Assembly (NCBI RefSeq): GCF_001705235.1
Contig: NZ_MCGV01000001.1
Span: 1,488,001 to 1,552,000, forward strand
DNA: 64,000 bases
Reading direction: 5' to 3'
From: Clostridium pasteurianum
GTDB lineage: Bacteria > Bacillota > Clostridia > Clostridiales > Clostridiaceae
Positions 46,213-55,775 of this stretch are shown here, in pieces (within the stretch, counting starts at the first letter, position 1; each line of letters starts with the position of its first letter). The translations under genes were made by a program, and so were the position numbers. Below the pieces are notes generated by a model. It had not been told where the DNA came from. It ran no database searches and worked only from the letters and a program-made list of their open reading frames with translations.

Positions 46213-47514
46213 TTACAAATTGAAAAATTCTTCAAATGATTTTTCTACATAAACATGATCTGAAACTCCGCACAATTCTCTTATTGAATGCATAGCCAAA
46301 AGTGCAGTACCAATATCCACAGTTCTTATTGCAGTGTGAGTAGAAGTTATAGGTCCTATGGTACTTCCACCTCTTTCATCTGATCTATTTGTGAACTTTT
46401 GACATGGTACTCCTGCCATTTTGCATATTTCATCATATACACCTATTGAGCTACTATCTGAGGTATACTTTTGAGCAGCACTTATTTTTATAACTGGTCC
46501 TTCATTTATATGTGGTCTTAAAACTGGATCTGCTTTTTCTCCTTTATTAGGATGTACTGCATGTGCAGAATCTGCTGATATCATAAAGGATTTATAAAGA
46601 GCTCTAAAAAAGTCTTCCCTATCTCCTCCAAATGCTAAAACAATTCTCTCTAAGGTATCAGATAAAAACTGAGAATCAGCTCCTTGTTTAGTTGCACTTC
46701 CAATTTCCTCATTATCAAAGCATGCTAAAACATTAGTGGATTCGGAAGTTTTAGCATTTATCATAGCCGTAAGACCAGCATGCACCATTTCCATGTCATC
46801 AAGTCTACTGCTGGATATAAATTCATTATTTACTCCCATAATGCATCCCTTGTCATACTCATACAGGAACAGATCAAAATCAAGTATATCAGAAACATCA
46901 ACCTGAAGTTCATTTGCAATAATTTTAAGAAGATAGTTTTCCTTTTCAAACTTTTCACTTATAAGCCCCAAAATTGGTAAAGTATCAATTTGAGGATTGA
47001 TATTTACACCACTATTTACACTTCTATTCATATGTATGGCTAAATTAGGAATTATAATTAAAGGTCTTTTTATATTAATTAATTTTGTTTGCGGAAAAAG
47101 TACATTGTTGCCCTTTATCATAACCCTTCCAGCTATAGAAAGTGGTCTATCAAACCATGTATTTAATATTGGTCCACCATATACCTCTGTGTTTAACTTT
47201 ATATATGAATTTTCAGAAATAATTTCCGGATTTGGTTTTATCCTAAACGTAGGTGAATCCGTATGTGCCCCTACTATTTTGAATCCTTTTTTAGCTATTA
47301 AACCACTTCCTACGTTAAAAGCAATTACAGCTGAGTCATTTCTTTTAACAAAATATTTTCCATTTTTATTAAGCTCCCACTTATTCTCCTCACTTAGTTC
47401 AGTAAAACCACTATCTTTTAGTGTTTTTTCAATATTTCTAACTGAGTGAAATGGTGATGGACTATCATATATAAAATCTATTAGTTCCTTGGCAAATTTA
47501 ATTTCATTTTGCAT
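46213..47514 (-). CDS. apeB: M18-family aminopeptidase
   Basis: 433 residues. It removes N-terminal residues, typically acidic ones, using two zinc ions. Metal-ligand regions are visible: VGAHTDSPTFRIKPNPE, the SSRLDDMEM segment with catalytic Asp, ACFDNEEIGSAT, and ADSAHAVHPN. The family also has the late STIGPITSTHTAIRTVDIG block. GGAGG precedes ATG 47514; upstream in-frame TTG lies in the untranslated region. A BHR copy sits just after the stop codon. Confidence 0.93.
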   Translation of the reverse strand: MQNEIKFAKELIDFIYDSPSPFHSVRNIEKTLKDSGFTELSEENKWELNKNGKYFVKRNDSAVIAFNVGSGLIAKKGFKIVGAHTDSPTFRIKPNPEIISENSYIKLNTEVYGGPILNTWFDRPLSIAGRVMIKGNNVLFPQTKLINIKRPLIIIPNLAIHMNRSVNSGVNINPQIDTLPILGLISEKFEKENYLLKIIANELQVDVSDILDFDLFLYEYDKGCIMGVNNEFISSSRLDDMEMVHAGLTAMINAKTSESTNVLACFDNEEIGSATKQGADSQFLSDTLERIVLAFGGDREDFFRALYKSFMISADSAHAVHPNKGEKADPVLRPHINEGPVIKISAAQKYTSDSSSIGVYDEICKMAGVPCQKFTNRSDERGGSTIGPITSTHTAIRTVDIGTALLAMHSIRELCGVSDHVYVEKSFEEFFNL

Positions 47515-47537
47515 TAGTTGTTCCTCCAATTATAAAT

Positions 47538-47622
47538 ATTTAACTCAACTTATGAATTAGCCAAATATTCATTAAAAATCAAGACCTTAAAGCTAATTTT
47601 TGTATGCTAAAGTTGAGTTTAT
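47538..47622. other. Long imperfect hairpin between MBL gene and aminopeptidase gene
   Basis: AACTCAACTT pairs with AAGTTGAGTT, and inner AATTAGC pairs with GCTAATT with the GCC-to-TTTTT region between. It could be a terminator or leader structure for the aminopeptidase transcript; no T-run decides its direction. Confidence 0.45.
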
Positions 47623-47717
47623 AATTCTACATTTTATAGTATACAAAACTTATTTATTTTTTTCCAGTAAATTATTAATAGAAGAATAATAAGCCTTAAG
47701 CCAAACCTCATATACAA

Positions 47718-48521
47718 TTACAATTTTATTTTGAACTCATCAAAGTCAAATACTCCATTACCTTGCCTTAACATGTTTCTGTCTTTAATGTTTTGAAATG
47801 CTTCCTTTACTCTATATATAAAATCAACTTGTATACTTATTTCATTATGTCCTGGCAATAATTTTGATATACCTTTAAGCCTACTAATTTTATCAACTGA
47901 TTCTTTAAAAAGCACAGGATCTGTAGTTGGATAAAAGGCATATAAAGTTCCCTTATAAATTAAATCTCCCGTGTATAGATATCCTCTATCCTCTTCAAAA
48001 AGGCAAATATGTCCTGGAGAATGTCCTGGCGTATGTATAACTCTTATCTTTCTTGATCCAATATCTATTATATCGTTATCATTTAATATTCTACTTGGAT
48101 TTCCTGTATAAATTTTATAATTGTTAATATTAAACTCAGCTGGAGACTGTTTAGTAAAAGGGCGAGCCATAATATTTTTCTTAACAACGTTAAGAGGTAT
48201 ACCTATACCGTTTTTCAACCAATCTGCTTCATCTTTATAAACATAAATAGTATTAAATAAATCATGACCACCTATATGATCCCAATGAATATGAGTAGTA
48301 ACCACTATTATAGGCAAATCCGTTAACTTTTGAACTTTCTTTTTTATATTTCCAATTCCCAACCCCGTGTCAATTAAAAGAGCATTGTTTTTGCCTATAA
48401 GTAAATAAGAGTGAGCTTTTTCCCAATGTCCATATTCACTTATAGCATAAGTTTCATTGTCTATTTTCTCAATCGTAAACCACTCATTATCATTTGAATT
48501 TTTAATTTCAGTATAACTCAT
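47718..48521 (-). CDS. Metallo-beta-lactamase-fold hydrolase
   Basis: 267 residues with the zinc-binding HxHxDH motif in VVTTHIHWDHIGGHD, followed by VIHTPGHSPGHICLF and LYTGDLIYKG and LLPGHNE for the other ligands. Substrates in the family include glyoxalase II-like thioesters and lactones; nothing here decides. GGAGGATAAA precedes the ATG. Confidence 0.9.
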   Translation of the reverse strand: MSYTEIKNSNDNEWFTIEKIDNETYAISEYGHWEKAHSYLLIGKNNALLIDTGLGIGNIKKKVQKLTDLPIIVVTTHIHWDHIGGHDLFNTIYVYKDEADWLKNGIGIPLNVVKKNIMARPFTKQSPAEFNINNYKIYTGNPSRILNDNDIIDIGSRKIRVIHTPGHSPGHICLFEEDRGYLYTGDLIYKGTLYAFYPTTDPVLFKESVDKISRLKGISKLLPGHNEISIQVDFIYRVKEAFQNIKDRNMLRQGNGVFDFDEFKIKL

Positions 48522-48593
48522 TTTATCCTCCAATTTAAATTTTATCTTTCTTTTTTTATGTTATATAGGGAAGATTAAAATCAGAGCTATTAT

Positions 48594-49007
48594 TTAATAT
48601 TCTAGAACATATTTAAATAAAATTGGTTGAATTTCTGGATATGTAAGTTTTTCTGGCATATAATCAAATAGTTTAATTTCTCCAATTTCAAAATCAGGAA
48701 GTTTTCCAAGTTCTTCAATTTGTGCATAATATACTCTACCATAATCCTGTGACTGTCCGTCATTTTTTACAGAATAATCGCATACAGGTTTTATTGTGAA
48801 TTTAATCGCTCCAGTTTCTTCTTTAAGTTCTCTTTCTGCCGTCTTATCAATATCCTCATTTAATTCTCTATGTCCACCTGGAATTTCCCACGTTTCTCTC
48901 TTTTTATGTTTTGCATATACAAATTTTCCATTAAATTTTGAAACTATAACCGCAAATTTTAATTCTTCATCTTTAATAATTCCTAAATTATATACTTCAG
49001 TTTTCAA
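48594..49007 (-). CDS. Nudix hydrolase
   Basis: 137 residues. The Nudix box is GGHRELNEDIDKTAERELKE followed by ETGAIKF, matching GX5EX7REUXEEXGU. It hydrolyses a nucleoside diphosphate-linked substrate. It starts at TTG with AAGGGTGA upstream. Possible housekeeping (8-oxo-dGTP-like) or specific role; undecided. Confidence 0.9.
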   Translation of the reverse strand: MKTEVYNLGIIKDEELKFAVIVSKFNGKFVYAKHKKRETWEIPGGHRELNEDIDKTAERELKEETGAIKFTIKPVCDYSVKNDGQSQDYGRVYYAQIEELGKLPDFEIGEIKLFDYMPEKLTYPEIQPILFKYVLEY

Positions 49008-49127
49008 TTAAAATCATCACCCTTACTTTATGGTCTGGCTTACCAATATAAATTTGTTATTAACAATTTCAATCTCCCACGTTCTATATTAATATTATAT
49101 CATTTGCCATAATTTTATATAAAAAAA

Positions 49128-49173
49128 TTCTAGGATATACAAATTTAACTTTAAATTTATATATCCTAGAAAC
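49128..49173 (-). terminator. Terminator of the DUF134/NifX-like operon
   Basis: TTCTAGGATATACAAATTTAA and its complement form a roughly 20-pair stem with a tiny loop; on the minus strand it is followed by TTTTTTTA. Confidence 0.8.
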
Positions 49174-49196
49174 TTTTATAATAAAAATGTTTATCT

Positions 49197-49544
49197 TTAG
49201 TGATTGCAATGATGATTACACATTACATTTTTATCTTCCAATTTACCATTAATATAACTTTCCATAACATCCTTGCATTCACCTTGAGCTCCTCTTATAA
49301 CTTTAAAACCTTTGCTTTTTAAAGCTTCAAGCGCACCCATTCCTATTCCTCCAGTTATAACTACATCTACATTATGTTTAACAAGTAAATCTGCAAGGCC
49401 TTCATGCTGATGTGCAAGCTGATCTGTAGATACTTCCTCCATTTTTTCAACTTTGCTATTTTCTATTGTTCCAATTATAAAACTTTTACTTTTACCAAAA
49501 TGGTGATTTAATTCAGTTCCATTATTAGGTATTGCTATTTTCAT
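49197..49544 (-). CDS. NifX/NifB-type dinitrogenase iron-molybdenum cofactor family protein
   Basis: 115 residues. MKIAIPNNGTELNHHFGKSK and VDVVITGGIGMGALEALKSK are the family core. The Cys/His tail (MCNHHCNH) could bind metal. Small NifX-like proteins bind or carry iron-sulfur or molybdenum-iron precursors; no other nif genes are here. The start overlaps the end of the DUF134 gene by 20 bases, so the two are translationally coupled. Confidence 0.88.
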   Translation of the reverse strand: MKIAIPNNGTELNHHFGKSKSFIIGTIENSKVEKMEEVSTDQLAHQHEGLADLLVKHNVDVVITGGIGMGALEALKSKGFKVIRGAQGECKDVMESYINGKLEDKNVMCNHHCNH

Positions 49545-50013
49545 TTAAATCTCCTCCAATACATTTATTATTTTTGCACTTCTTATGGCACACCTTACGA
49601 CAAAAATCACTTTTTTTGCTGCACATGACTTTATTTGAACCACATACCGGACACACACTTTTATCTTCTTCATACTTTATTTCATAAACATTGCCACAAG
49701 CTATACATTTAAACTTACACAAATTTCTAGTATAATTTCCACCACTTATATTTATTGCTTTTCCCTCCGTAAGTGCTAAAGCAACTTTTTTTCTTGCACT
49801 ATCTATTATATTTTGGAAGGTTTGCCTTGAAACATGCATTTTTTCCGCACACTCTTCTTGATTTAGTTCTTCTATATCCTTAAGTCTCATAGCTTCAAGT
49901 TCTTCAACCTTTATAAGTATTTCATGGAGTTCACATTTCCTTATTCCCTCTGGCACAAAATATGTATATTTCGGCAAGCTTTCAACTTTCCTAAATTTAA
50001 TTGGCCTTGGCAC
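49525..50013 (-). CDS. DUF134 family HTH/zinc-ribbon regulator-like protein
   Basis: 162 residues. The N-terminal part (MPRPIKFRKVESLPKYTYFV, then VEELEAMRLKDIEELNQEE) is the DUF134 domain, ending in a sigma-70-like helix-turn-helix (CAEKMHVSRQTFQNIIDSAR). The C-terminus has cysteine pairs in KCIACGN, VCPVCGS and RKVCHKKCK. It probably regulates its own operon, since the promoter is flanked by two palindromes. The start is ATG with AAGGAGGG upstream. Confidence 0.9.
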   Translation of the reverse strand: MPRPIKFRKVESLPKYTYFVPEGIRKCELHEILIKVEELEAMRLKDIEELNQEECAEKMHVSRQTFQNIIDSARKKVALALTEGKAINISGGNYTRNLCKFKCIACGNVYEIKYEEDKSVCPVCGSNKVMCSKKSDFCRKVCHKKCKNNKCIGGDLNENSNT

Positions 50014-50035
50014 TTAAATCCCTCCTTAAAATATA

Positions 50036-50090
50036 ATTGGCATTTGCCATTATTATATATTTAAATTTAGTTATTGTCAAATGCCAATTA
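50036..50090 (-). promoter_or_regulatory. Promoter of the DUF134 operon flanked by two palindromes
   Basis: On the minus strand TTGACA (50075-50080) and TATAAT (50052-50057) are exactly 17 bases apart. A palindrome, TGGCAAATGCCA, spans the start side (50038-50049) and a second, TTGGCATTTGACAA, overlaps the -35 box (50074-50088). This is a typical autoregulated operator layout. Confidence 0.8.
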
Positions 50091-50220
50091 CTTAATTAAA
50101 TATATTTAACCGCAATACAAAAGAAATAATAATGTTAATACCACTATTGGTAAGATATGATATAATATATTTGATTTGCAATTTTCAATTATGCTTTTAA
50201 AAGTATAGGGAGTGAACGCA

Positions 50221-51408
50221 ATGCTTGTAAAATTTATAGTTTCAAAATTTATAAAAGATTATAGCAATATAGATAATAAAAAAGTTAGAGAAAATTATGG
50301 AATCCTCAGCAGTATAATGGGCCTCATAATAAACTCTATTCTTTTTATAATAGAACTTACTATTGGTATTTTAATAAATAGTATAGCTGTAATAGCCGAT
50401 TCTTTTCATAATCTTGCAGATGTAAGTGCTTCAGTTATAACACTTATAGGGTTTAAATTATCAAATAAACCAGCAGATAAAAAACATCCTTTTGGTCATG
50501 GCAGAATAGAATATCTATCTTCGCTATTAATATCTGCAATAATAATTCTTGTTGGTGTTGAATTCGTTAAAACTTCATTTTCAAGAATTTTAAAACCAGA
50601 AGCAGTTAATTTTAATATGATTTCATTTATAATAATTTTAATTGCAATACCTCTTAAATTATGGTTAAGTTATTTTAATAAAACCATCGGGAAAGAAATC
50701 GATTCCTCAGCTCTAAAAGCTTCAGGTGCTGATGCTTTAAACGATGTTTACATACTTTCAAGTGTAATCTTATCACTTTTAGTATCTGTTTTTTCTACAA
50801 TATCTATAGATGGATATGTTGGTATTTTCATAGGTGCAATGATAATCTGGTCTGGTGTATCATCAATGCGAGAAACTATTGATCCACTACTAGGTCAAGC
50901 TCCTGATCCTGCTCTCGTAAAGGCCATAAAGAAAATGGCACTTGAATGTGATGTGATTTTAGGTATACACGATTTAATTATACACAATTATGGACCAGGC
51001 AGAATTATGATTTCTTTCCATGCTGAAGTTCCATACAATATTCCAATTATGACTTTACATAGTAAAATAGATGAAGTCGAAAACAAGATTTCTGAAACTT
51101 TAGGAATATTTGTAGTAGTTCATATGGATCCTCTGTTAATTGGATCTCCTGAAGTTGATGAAGCCAAAAAATACGTATCAAAAATATTAAAAAATGATTT
51201 TCCAGCTGTAGGTTCATTTCATGATTTTAGAATAGTCGGAAGCGGCGAGGACAAAAAATTAATTTTTGATGTAGTAGTTCCTTTTGATAAAAAAATAACG
51301 CCTGAAAAATTTGATGATTTAGTCGATGCTATAAAAAATGACATACAAAAAGAACACCCTCATTACAACTGCGTAATTACAGTAGACAGAGACTATACCG
51401 GCGCATAA
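50221..51408 (+). CDS. Cation diffusion facilitator (CDF) family transporter
   Basis: 395 residues with six membrane segments and a C-terminal cytoplasmic domain. VIADSFHNLADVSASVITLI carries the transmembrane Asp/His metal site; KKHPFGHGRIEYLSS is the family loop; SGADALNDVYILSS completes the second site. It exports zinc, iron, cobalt or manganese in exchange for protons; specificity is unclear. The start ATG has GGGAG eight bases upstream. The TAA stop overlaps the left end of a BHR repeat. Confidence 0.93.
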   Translation: MLVKFIVSKFIKDYSNIDNKKVRENYGILSSIMGLIINSILFIIELTIGILINSIAVIADSFHNLADVSASVITLIGFKLSNKPADKKHPFGHGRIEYLSSLLISAIIILVGVEFVKTSFSRILKPEAVNFNMISFIIILIAIPLKLWLSYFNKTIGKEIDSSALKASGADALNDVYILSSVILSLLVSVFSTISIDGYVGIFIGAMIIWSGVSSMRETIDPLLGQAPDPALVKAIKKMALECDVILGIHDLIIHNYGPGRIMISFHAEVPYNIPIMTLHSKIDEVENKISETLGIFVVVHMDPLLIGSPEVDEAKKYVSKILKNDFPAVGSFHDFRIVGSGEDKKLIFDVVVPFDKKITPEKFDDLVDAIKNDIQKEHPHYNCVITVDRDYTGA

Positions 51409-51647
51409 CGAAGTAATAATATTATGGAACATTAAATAAAACTCATAAGTCTAAGCCCCAAATTATAAAAATACTAAGGAATTTTAATAACTCGACTTTG
51501 GTCTCAAACAAATTAAAATTTCTAAGTCTTTTTATAATTTGGGGCAAGACTTATTGAGTTTTATTTAAATCGTTTCCATAATATTATTACTTCGTTTAAT
51601 TTAATAAAAGCAATGATGATTTTCTTCTGCTTTGCTCCCGAAAATCT
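51407..51647 (-). repeat. BHR copy 12 (full)
   Basis: The long hairpin is at 51407-51596 with termini AACGAAGTAATAATATTATGG and its complement, so this copy has a different terminal stem (ATAATATTATGG on both arms). The short hairpin lies at 51610-51647 (ATGATTTTCTTC/CCGAAAATC). The apical loop is more diverged (CTCGACTTTGGTCTC) than in other copies. The left end begins within the stop codon of the CDF gene. Confidence 0.88.
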
Positions 51648-51776
51648 AGGATCAAGAGCTTTCCCCCATTATTATATATATATACTATTATCCTACCTTA
51701 TCAACCATTAGCATTCTTCAAATATAAAATGCTATATCACATAAACAAAGCGCCTAATCTTGATGTATTTTCAGCT

Positions 51777-51905
51777 CTACTTATCCACAATTCTCGCAGG
51801 ATTTCACTATGCTGTTAGATTATCTAGTATATTTTTTGTAACTACACTTCCATCACCAATTACACAACTATCTCCAATTTTTACTCCATGAGATACAAAA
51901 TAGCA
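51777..51905 (-). pseudogene. Hexapeptide-repeat acetyltransferase remnant
   Basis: The frame reads FVSHGVKIGDSCVIGDGSVV and TKNILDNLTA, then two stops, then NPARIVDK. This is the C-terminal left-handed beta-helix of CysE/LacA/WbbJ-type acyltransferases, whose usual ending is AVGNPARVI. The Val and Gly codons of that motif have become stops, and the upstream gene body is missing. Confidence 0.75.
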
Positions 51906-51930
51906 CATACTCTTCACTATCTTTTCTCAT

Positions 51931-52794
51931 TTACAAGCTTAACTTTACTATAATTAAGCCATCTCCAGCAGTAAACCACAATACTCCACAAAAATATGTA
52001 ATTAAATCAAGTACATGTCCATGTGGTAGAAATGTTTTGAAAAGTATACTTACTATTAAAAGGCCTGAAACAGAAATAATGACTTTTATTAGGTTCTTAC
52101 ACACACTGGTTTTAGGATTGAATTTTATGTACTTATTTTCTATATTGTATCCAATTACAAAACCAATTATGGCTCCTAATTCCTTGTATAACTTAGAATC
52201 ATTAATATACACTGTAATTACAATCATTGGCAAAATAATAAAGAGAAACACAATTAAGTTCTTTTTATATCCATCATATTGAAATATCCTATTCAAAACT
52301 ATTACACAAATTATTCCAAATACAAATCCTCCCACAACATCAACAGGTCTATGCACTCCTAAATATAATCTAGAAAGTGCAACTAAAACTATCATAACAG
52401 CCCCAACTATATATACAATCATCTTTTTCAAACGTTTCATAAGGGAGCACCAAAAAACAGCAGCTCCCTGGGTATGTCCACTTGGGAATGAGTATCCGTC
52501 TGCTGTCTGAAGTCTAAGAGAACGCACCCCTGGAGTTCCTATTGGCCTTTTGACTTTAAAAATACATTTTACAAAATAATTAATAGTGCTGCTAAATAAT
52601 AATGTTACAGCCATTAAGTACCCAAGCTTTTTATCAATACATAAATACACTATCCCTATAAATATAATTATGAAGTATTCCTCCGCAGTCATTGTTATAG
52701 CTTGTGCTAATTTATCTAAAAAAGGATTAGAGAATTGCTGCAAAAACTTTATTGTAGTTATATTAAATTGTGCAGTTAAAATATTAAGTAACAA
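51931..52794 (-). CDS. PAP2-family membrane phosphatase
   Basis: 287 residues with about six membrane segments. All three PAP2 motifs are present: KCIFKVKRP, SFPSGHTQGAA and SRLYLGVHRPVDVVGG. It likely dephosphorylates a lipid or prenyl pyrophosphate (BacA/PgpB-like). The start is TTG, eight bases after GGAGG. It is not related by operon to the larger PAP2 protein at 6.6 kb. Confidence 0.9.
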   Translation of the reverse strand: MLLNILTAQFNITTIKFLQQFSNPFLDKLAQAITMTAEEYFIIIFIGIVYLCIDKKLGYLMAVTLLFSSTINYFVKCIFKVKRPIGTPGVRSLRLQTADGYSFPSGHTQGAAVFWCSLMKRLKKMIVYIVGAVMIVLVALSRLYLGVHRPVDVVGGFVFGIICVIVLNRIFQYDGYKKNLIVFLFIILPMIVITVYINDSKLYKELGAIIGFVIGYNIENKYIKFNPKTSVCKNLIKVIISVSGLLIVSILFKTFLPHGHVLDLITYFCGVLWFTAGDGLIIVKLSL

Positions 52795-52823
52795 TCTTCA
52801 ATCCTCCATCCTATTTATAAAAA

Positions 52824-53489
52824 TTAACGCTCTATAAGTTCTCTTACTTCCATTTTGCTTACTAAATCATCTAGTTCATTAAAAGCTTTTGCCATAGCCT
52901 TTTGTTTTCCTATATCAGCTGTATCTACTCCTTCAACAAGTAGTTTCTCAAATTTTTTTATTCCTACATATTTAAAAATATCATGAAGATAATTTATTCC
53001 ATGATTTAGCTTCCATGAAATTATTTTGGGATACGCTCCTCCAGAAGACTGTACACAAAGCATACTTCTCTCTTTATCATTTAAAAGACCATGAGCCTCA
53101 TCCTCAGAAATTTTAATAGACTTACCGTTTTGCATAATACAATCAATGTACATTTTAAGTCTTGGTGGAAAAAGAGAACTCCACATTGGATACGCAATGA
53201 CATACACATCTGCACTTATAAACTCACTGCAAAGCTCATTTATTTTATCTACAGCTTTTTTATCATTTTCATCTAGAGAATCATAATCTTTTCCAGATAC
53301 AATATCTCCTTTTTCCTTAAAATACTTATGATTAAGTTCAGGAATATATTCATTGCATATATCTCTTTCAATGAGTTGATATTCAGGATACTTTCTCATA
53401 AATCTGTTTACAAATTCTCTTCCAACAGTTTTGCTTACAGATATATTTTCAGGCTTACTATTTACGGAAATATACAATAATTTCTTCAT
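52824..53489 (-). CDS. azoR: FMN-dependent NADH azoreductase
   Basis: 221 residues, flavodoxin-like fold. Typical AzoR features are MKKLLYISVNSKPENISVSK at the N-terminus, then VYVIAYPMWSSLFPPRLKMY and CVQSSGGAYPK. It reduces azo dyes and quinones with NADH and FMN. The ATG lies nine bases after GGAGG, which sits in a hairpin. Ends at EVRELIER. It stands between a PAP2 gene and a HelD-like gene. Confidence 0.9.
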   Translation of the reverse strand: MKKLLYISVNSKPENISVSKTVGREFVNRFMRKYPEYQLIERDICNEYIPELNHKYFKEKGDIVSGKDYDSLDENDKKAVDKINELCSEFISADVYVIAYPMWSSLFPPRLKMYIDCIMQNGKSIKISEDEAHGLLNDKERSMLCVQSSGGAYPKIISWKLNHGINYLHDIFKYVGIKKFEKLLVEGVDTADIGKQKAMAKAFNELDDLVSKMEVRELIER

Positions 53490-53498
53490 CAAAAAACA

Positions 53499-53544
53499 CC
53501 TCCAGAATTATTTTTACCGTTCAAAATAAAAATTATTCTAGAGG
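53499..53544 (-). promoter_or_regulatory. Hairpin that would bury the azoR ribosome binding site
   Basis: On the minus strand CCTCTAGAATAATTTTT (53528-53544) pairs with AAAAATAATTCTGGAGG (53499-53515) around a 12-base loop, giving about 16 of 17 pairs. The GGAGG is the azoR ribosome binding site. Confidence 0.7.
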
Positions 53545-53591
53545 AATATTTTATAAGACACAATGTTAGAACTTTAATTCGTTATATTTAG

Positions 53592-55775
53592 TTAATCTTC
53601 AAATTTTTCCGGCAGAATGATGTCATGCAGCCTATGAAGCGCTCTAGTTGCCATTACATATAAAGTCCTATCTTCTTTTTCTCGCTTACCTCTATCTACA
53701 ATAATTACGCCATCAAACTCAAGTCCTTTAGCAAAATATGAAGGCATAACAGTCTCTCCACCAGTATAAATTTGGTTTTCCTTATCTATTATATTTACAT
53801 GTATCTTCGTTTTTAGAAGTTTACCACAGTATTCTGTATCAGTCATATTTTCACAAACTATACCTATAGTTTCAAGTCCTTCTTTTTTCATCTTAGATAT
53901 TTCATCAGCTACTGTATCTATAAATTGTTCCTTGCTACTAACATAGGTTCTCTCAACCTTATCACCGCTTCTAACCATTGGAACTGAGCTGTCTTCATTT
54001 ATAAAATCATTAGCATATTTCATTATTTCTGCTGTAGACCTATAACTTTTATTCAATTTAAACATTTCAACAGGAATATCATCAAATATACTATCTATTT
54101 CTTCCATTGCAAGTTTATCTTGAAATTTAGGTATAAGTCTTTGATTAGTATCGCCAACCACAGTCATCCCAAGACATTTTGTTAATTTCCTTATTATAAT
54201 AAACTGTAATTTACTATAATCTTGAGCTTCATCTATTACAACATGCTTTATTTCATGTTCAAATTTTAAACCATCTAACCTTATCTTTATATATATTAGA
54301 GGTGCTAAATCGTCTATTGTATACATTTTGTCACCATTAATCTTTTTATATACCTCTAAAATATTCATATTATCAAGCCATGTCAATTCTTTTTTAGTTT
54401 CCATAAGTTTCTTTATAGTTTCACGTATTTTCAACTTTCTCTGGAAAATAAGTTCATTTCCCTTTACATTAAGTTCTTCTTTAGAACAATTTTTGACTGC
54501 TTCTTCATAATCCTTTTGTATTTTTCTAAATATTTCATCTCTTATATCCTTAAGCTTTCCAAAGATTATTCTTCTTATCTTGTTATTTCTTCTATAAAGG
54601 GACATATATCCATAATAATCAGTAAAAAGTTCCATCACTTCTTCACGGCTTAAGGCCTTTCTATCTCCATAAAAAACATCTTTTATATTATTTTTATAGC
54701 TTTCTTCTACTTCAGAAATAAGTTTATTAAGAACCTCTATGTATCTATCAGAAGTTTTATACTTAATGTCTTCTATAAACTCACTATTATTTTGCAGAAT
54801 TTTCTCCATATAATTTTTAGTACTCATAACATCATAAGTATCTAGTGGAAGCATCTCAAGGGCAAAATCCAAAAAAGTTTCCTGCCTTACATTTTCTTCT
54901 CCAAGGCTTGGAAGTACATTCTTTATATATTCCATAAACACAGGATTTGGTCCTATAATTAAAACTTTGTCCTGAAGTATATTCCTGTAATTATATAAAA
55001 GATATGCAACCCTATGAAGAGCTATAGTGGTCTTTCCACTTCCTGCAACTCCATTTACAACCGAAATTTTATTTCTTCCCTGTCTTATTATATTGTCCTG
55101 CTCTGACTGTATTGTCATTATAATATCACGAAGCTTATCGCCTGAGTTCTTGCTGAGAACCATTTGAAGTATTTCATCCTTAACATCTACTTCTGAATCA
55201 AAAAAGCCTTGAAGTATACCTTTTTTTATTACATACTGCCTTTTTTTATCTATATTAACCTCTACCTCACCCATAGGTGCCTTATACTTAGCTTTGCCTA
55301 AAGAAGAAGTATAAAAAATTGATGCTATGGGAGCTCTCCAATCAACTATAAGAGGTTCATAGCTGTCTACTGGCGTTACACCAAATCTACCAATATATAT
55401 TGTGTCTTTAGCTTCATCATTTTCATCAAAATCAATTCTTCCAAAGTAAGGTGATCCCAATAAAACATTCATTTCCTTAAGCTTTTTGTATATTATTTTA
55501 TAAGTTTCTTCTTTTACATAAGTTTCATGATCAAAGTAGTCTATTACCTTATCTTCATCATCCTCGTAATCTTCTACTTTCCTCTCTCTCTCTTTAACTA
55601 TGTACTCAGAAATTTCTTTTTTCTTATTTACACACTGAATTATTTCCCTATTTATAATATCAAGAACACCTTTTAATTTTAAGGATTCCTTTTCATATTC
55701 TTCAACTTTATTTTTTTCTTCTACTATTCTGTTAATTTCTGTGTTTCTGTTTCCTCGCTCATCATTTCTTTCCAC
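53592..55775 (-). CDS. helD: HelD-like UvrD/Rep superfamily helicase
   Basis: 727 residues. A long N-terminal coiled coil (about 1-120) precedes superfamily 1 helicase motifs: Walker [21 protein letters not shown], motif [16 protein letters not shown], motif IV region [16 protein letters not shown], and a late motif [19 protein letters not shown]. The family removes or recycles stalled RNA polymerase in Firmicutes. The GTG start has GGAGAG upstream and overlaps the ftsH end by about 52 bases. Confidence 0.9.
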   Translation of the reverse strand: MERNDERGNRNTEINRIVEEKNKVEEYEKESLKLKGVLDIINREIIQCVNKKKEISEYIVKERERKVEDYEDDEDKVIDYFDHETYVKEETYKIIYKKLKEMNVLLGSPYFGRIDFDENDEAKDTIYIGRFGVTPVDSYEPLIVDWRAPIASIFYTSSLGKAKYKAPMGEVEVNIDKKRQYVIKKGILQGFFDSEVDVKDEILQMVLSKNSGDKLRDIIMTIQSEQDNIIRQGRNKISVVNGVAGSGKTTIALHRVAYLLYNYRNILQDKVLIIGPNPVFMEYIKNVLPSLGEENVRQETFLDFALEMLPLDTYDVMSTKNYMEKILQNNSEFIEDIKYKTSDRYIEVLNKLISEVEESYKNNIKDVFYGDRKALSREEVMELFTDYYGYMSLYRRNNKIRRIIFGKLKDIRDEIFRKIQKDYEEAVKNCSKEELNVKGNELIFQRKLKIRETIKKLMETKKELTWLDNMNILEVYKKINGDKMYTIDDLAPLIYIKIRLDGLKFEHEIKHVVIDEAQDYSKLQFIIIRKLTKCLGMTVVGDTNQRLIPKFQDKLAMEEIDSIFDDIPVEMFKLNKSYRSTAEIMKYANDFINEDSSVPMVRSGDKVERTYVSSKEQFIDTVADEISKMKKEGLETIGIVCENMTDTEYCGKLLKTKIHVNIIDKENQIYTGGETVMPSYFAKGLEFDGVIIVDRGKREKEDRTLYVMATRALHRLHDIILPEKFED

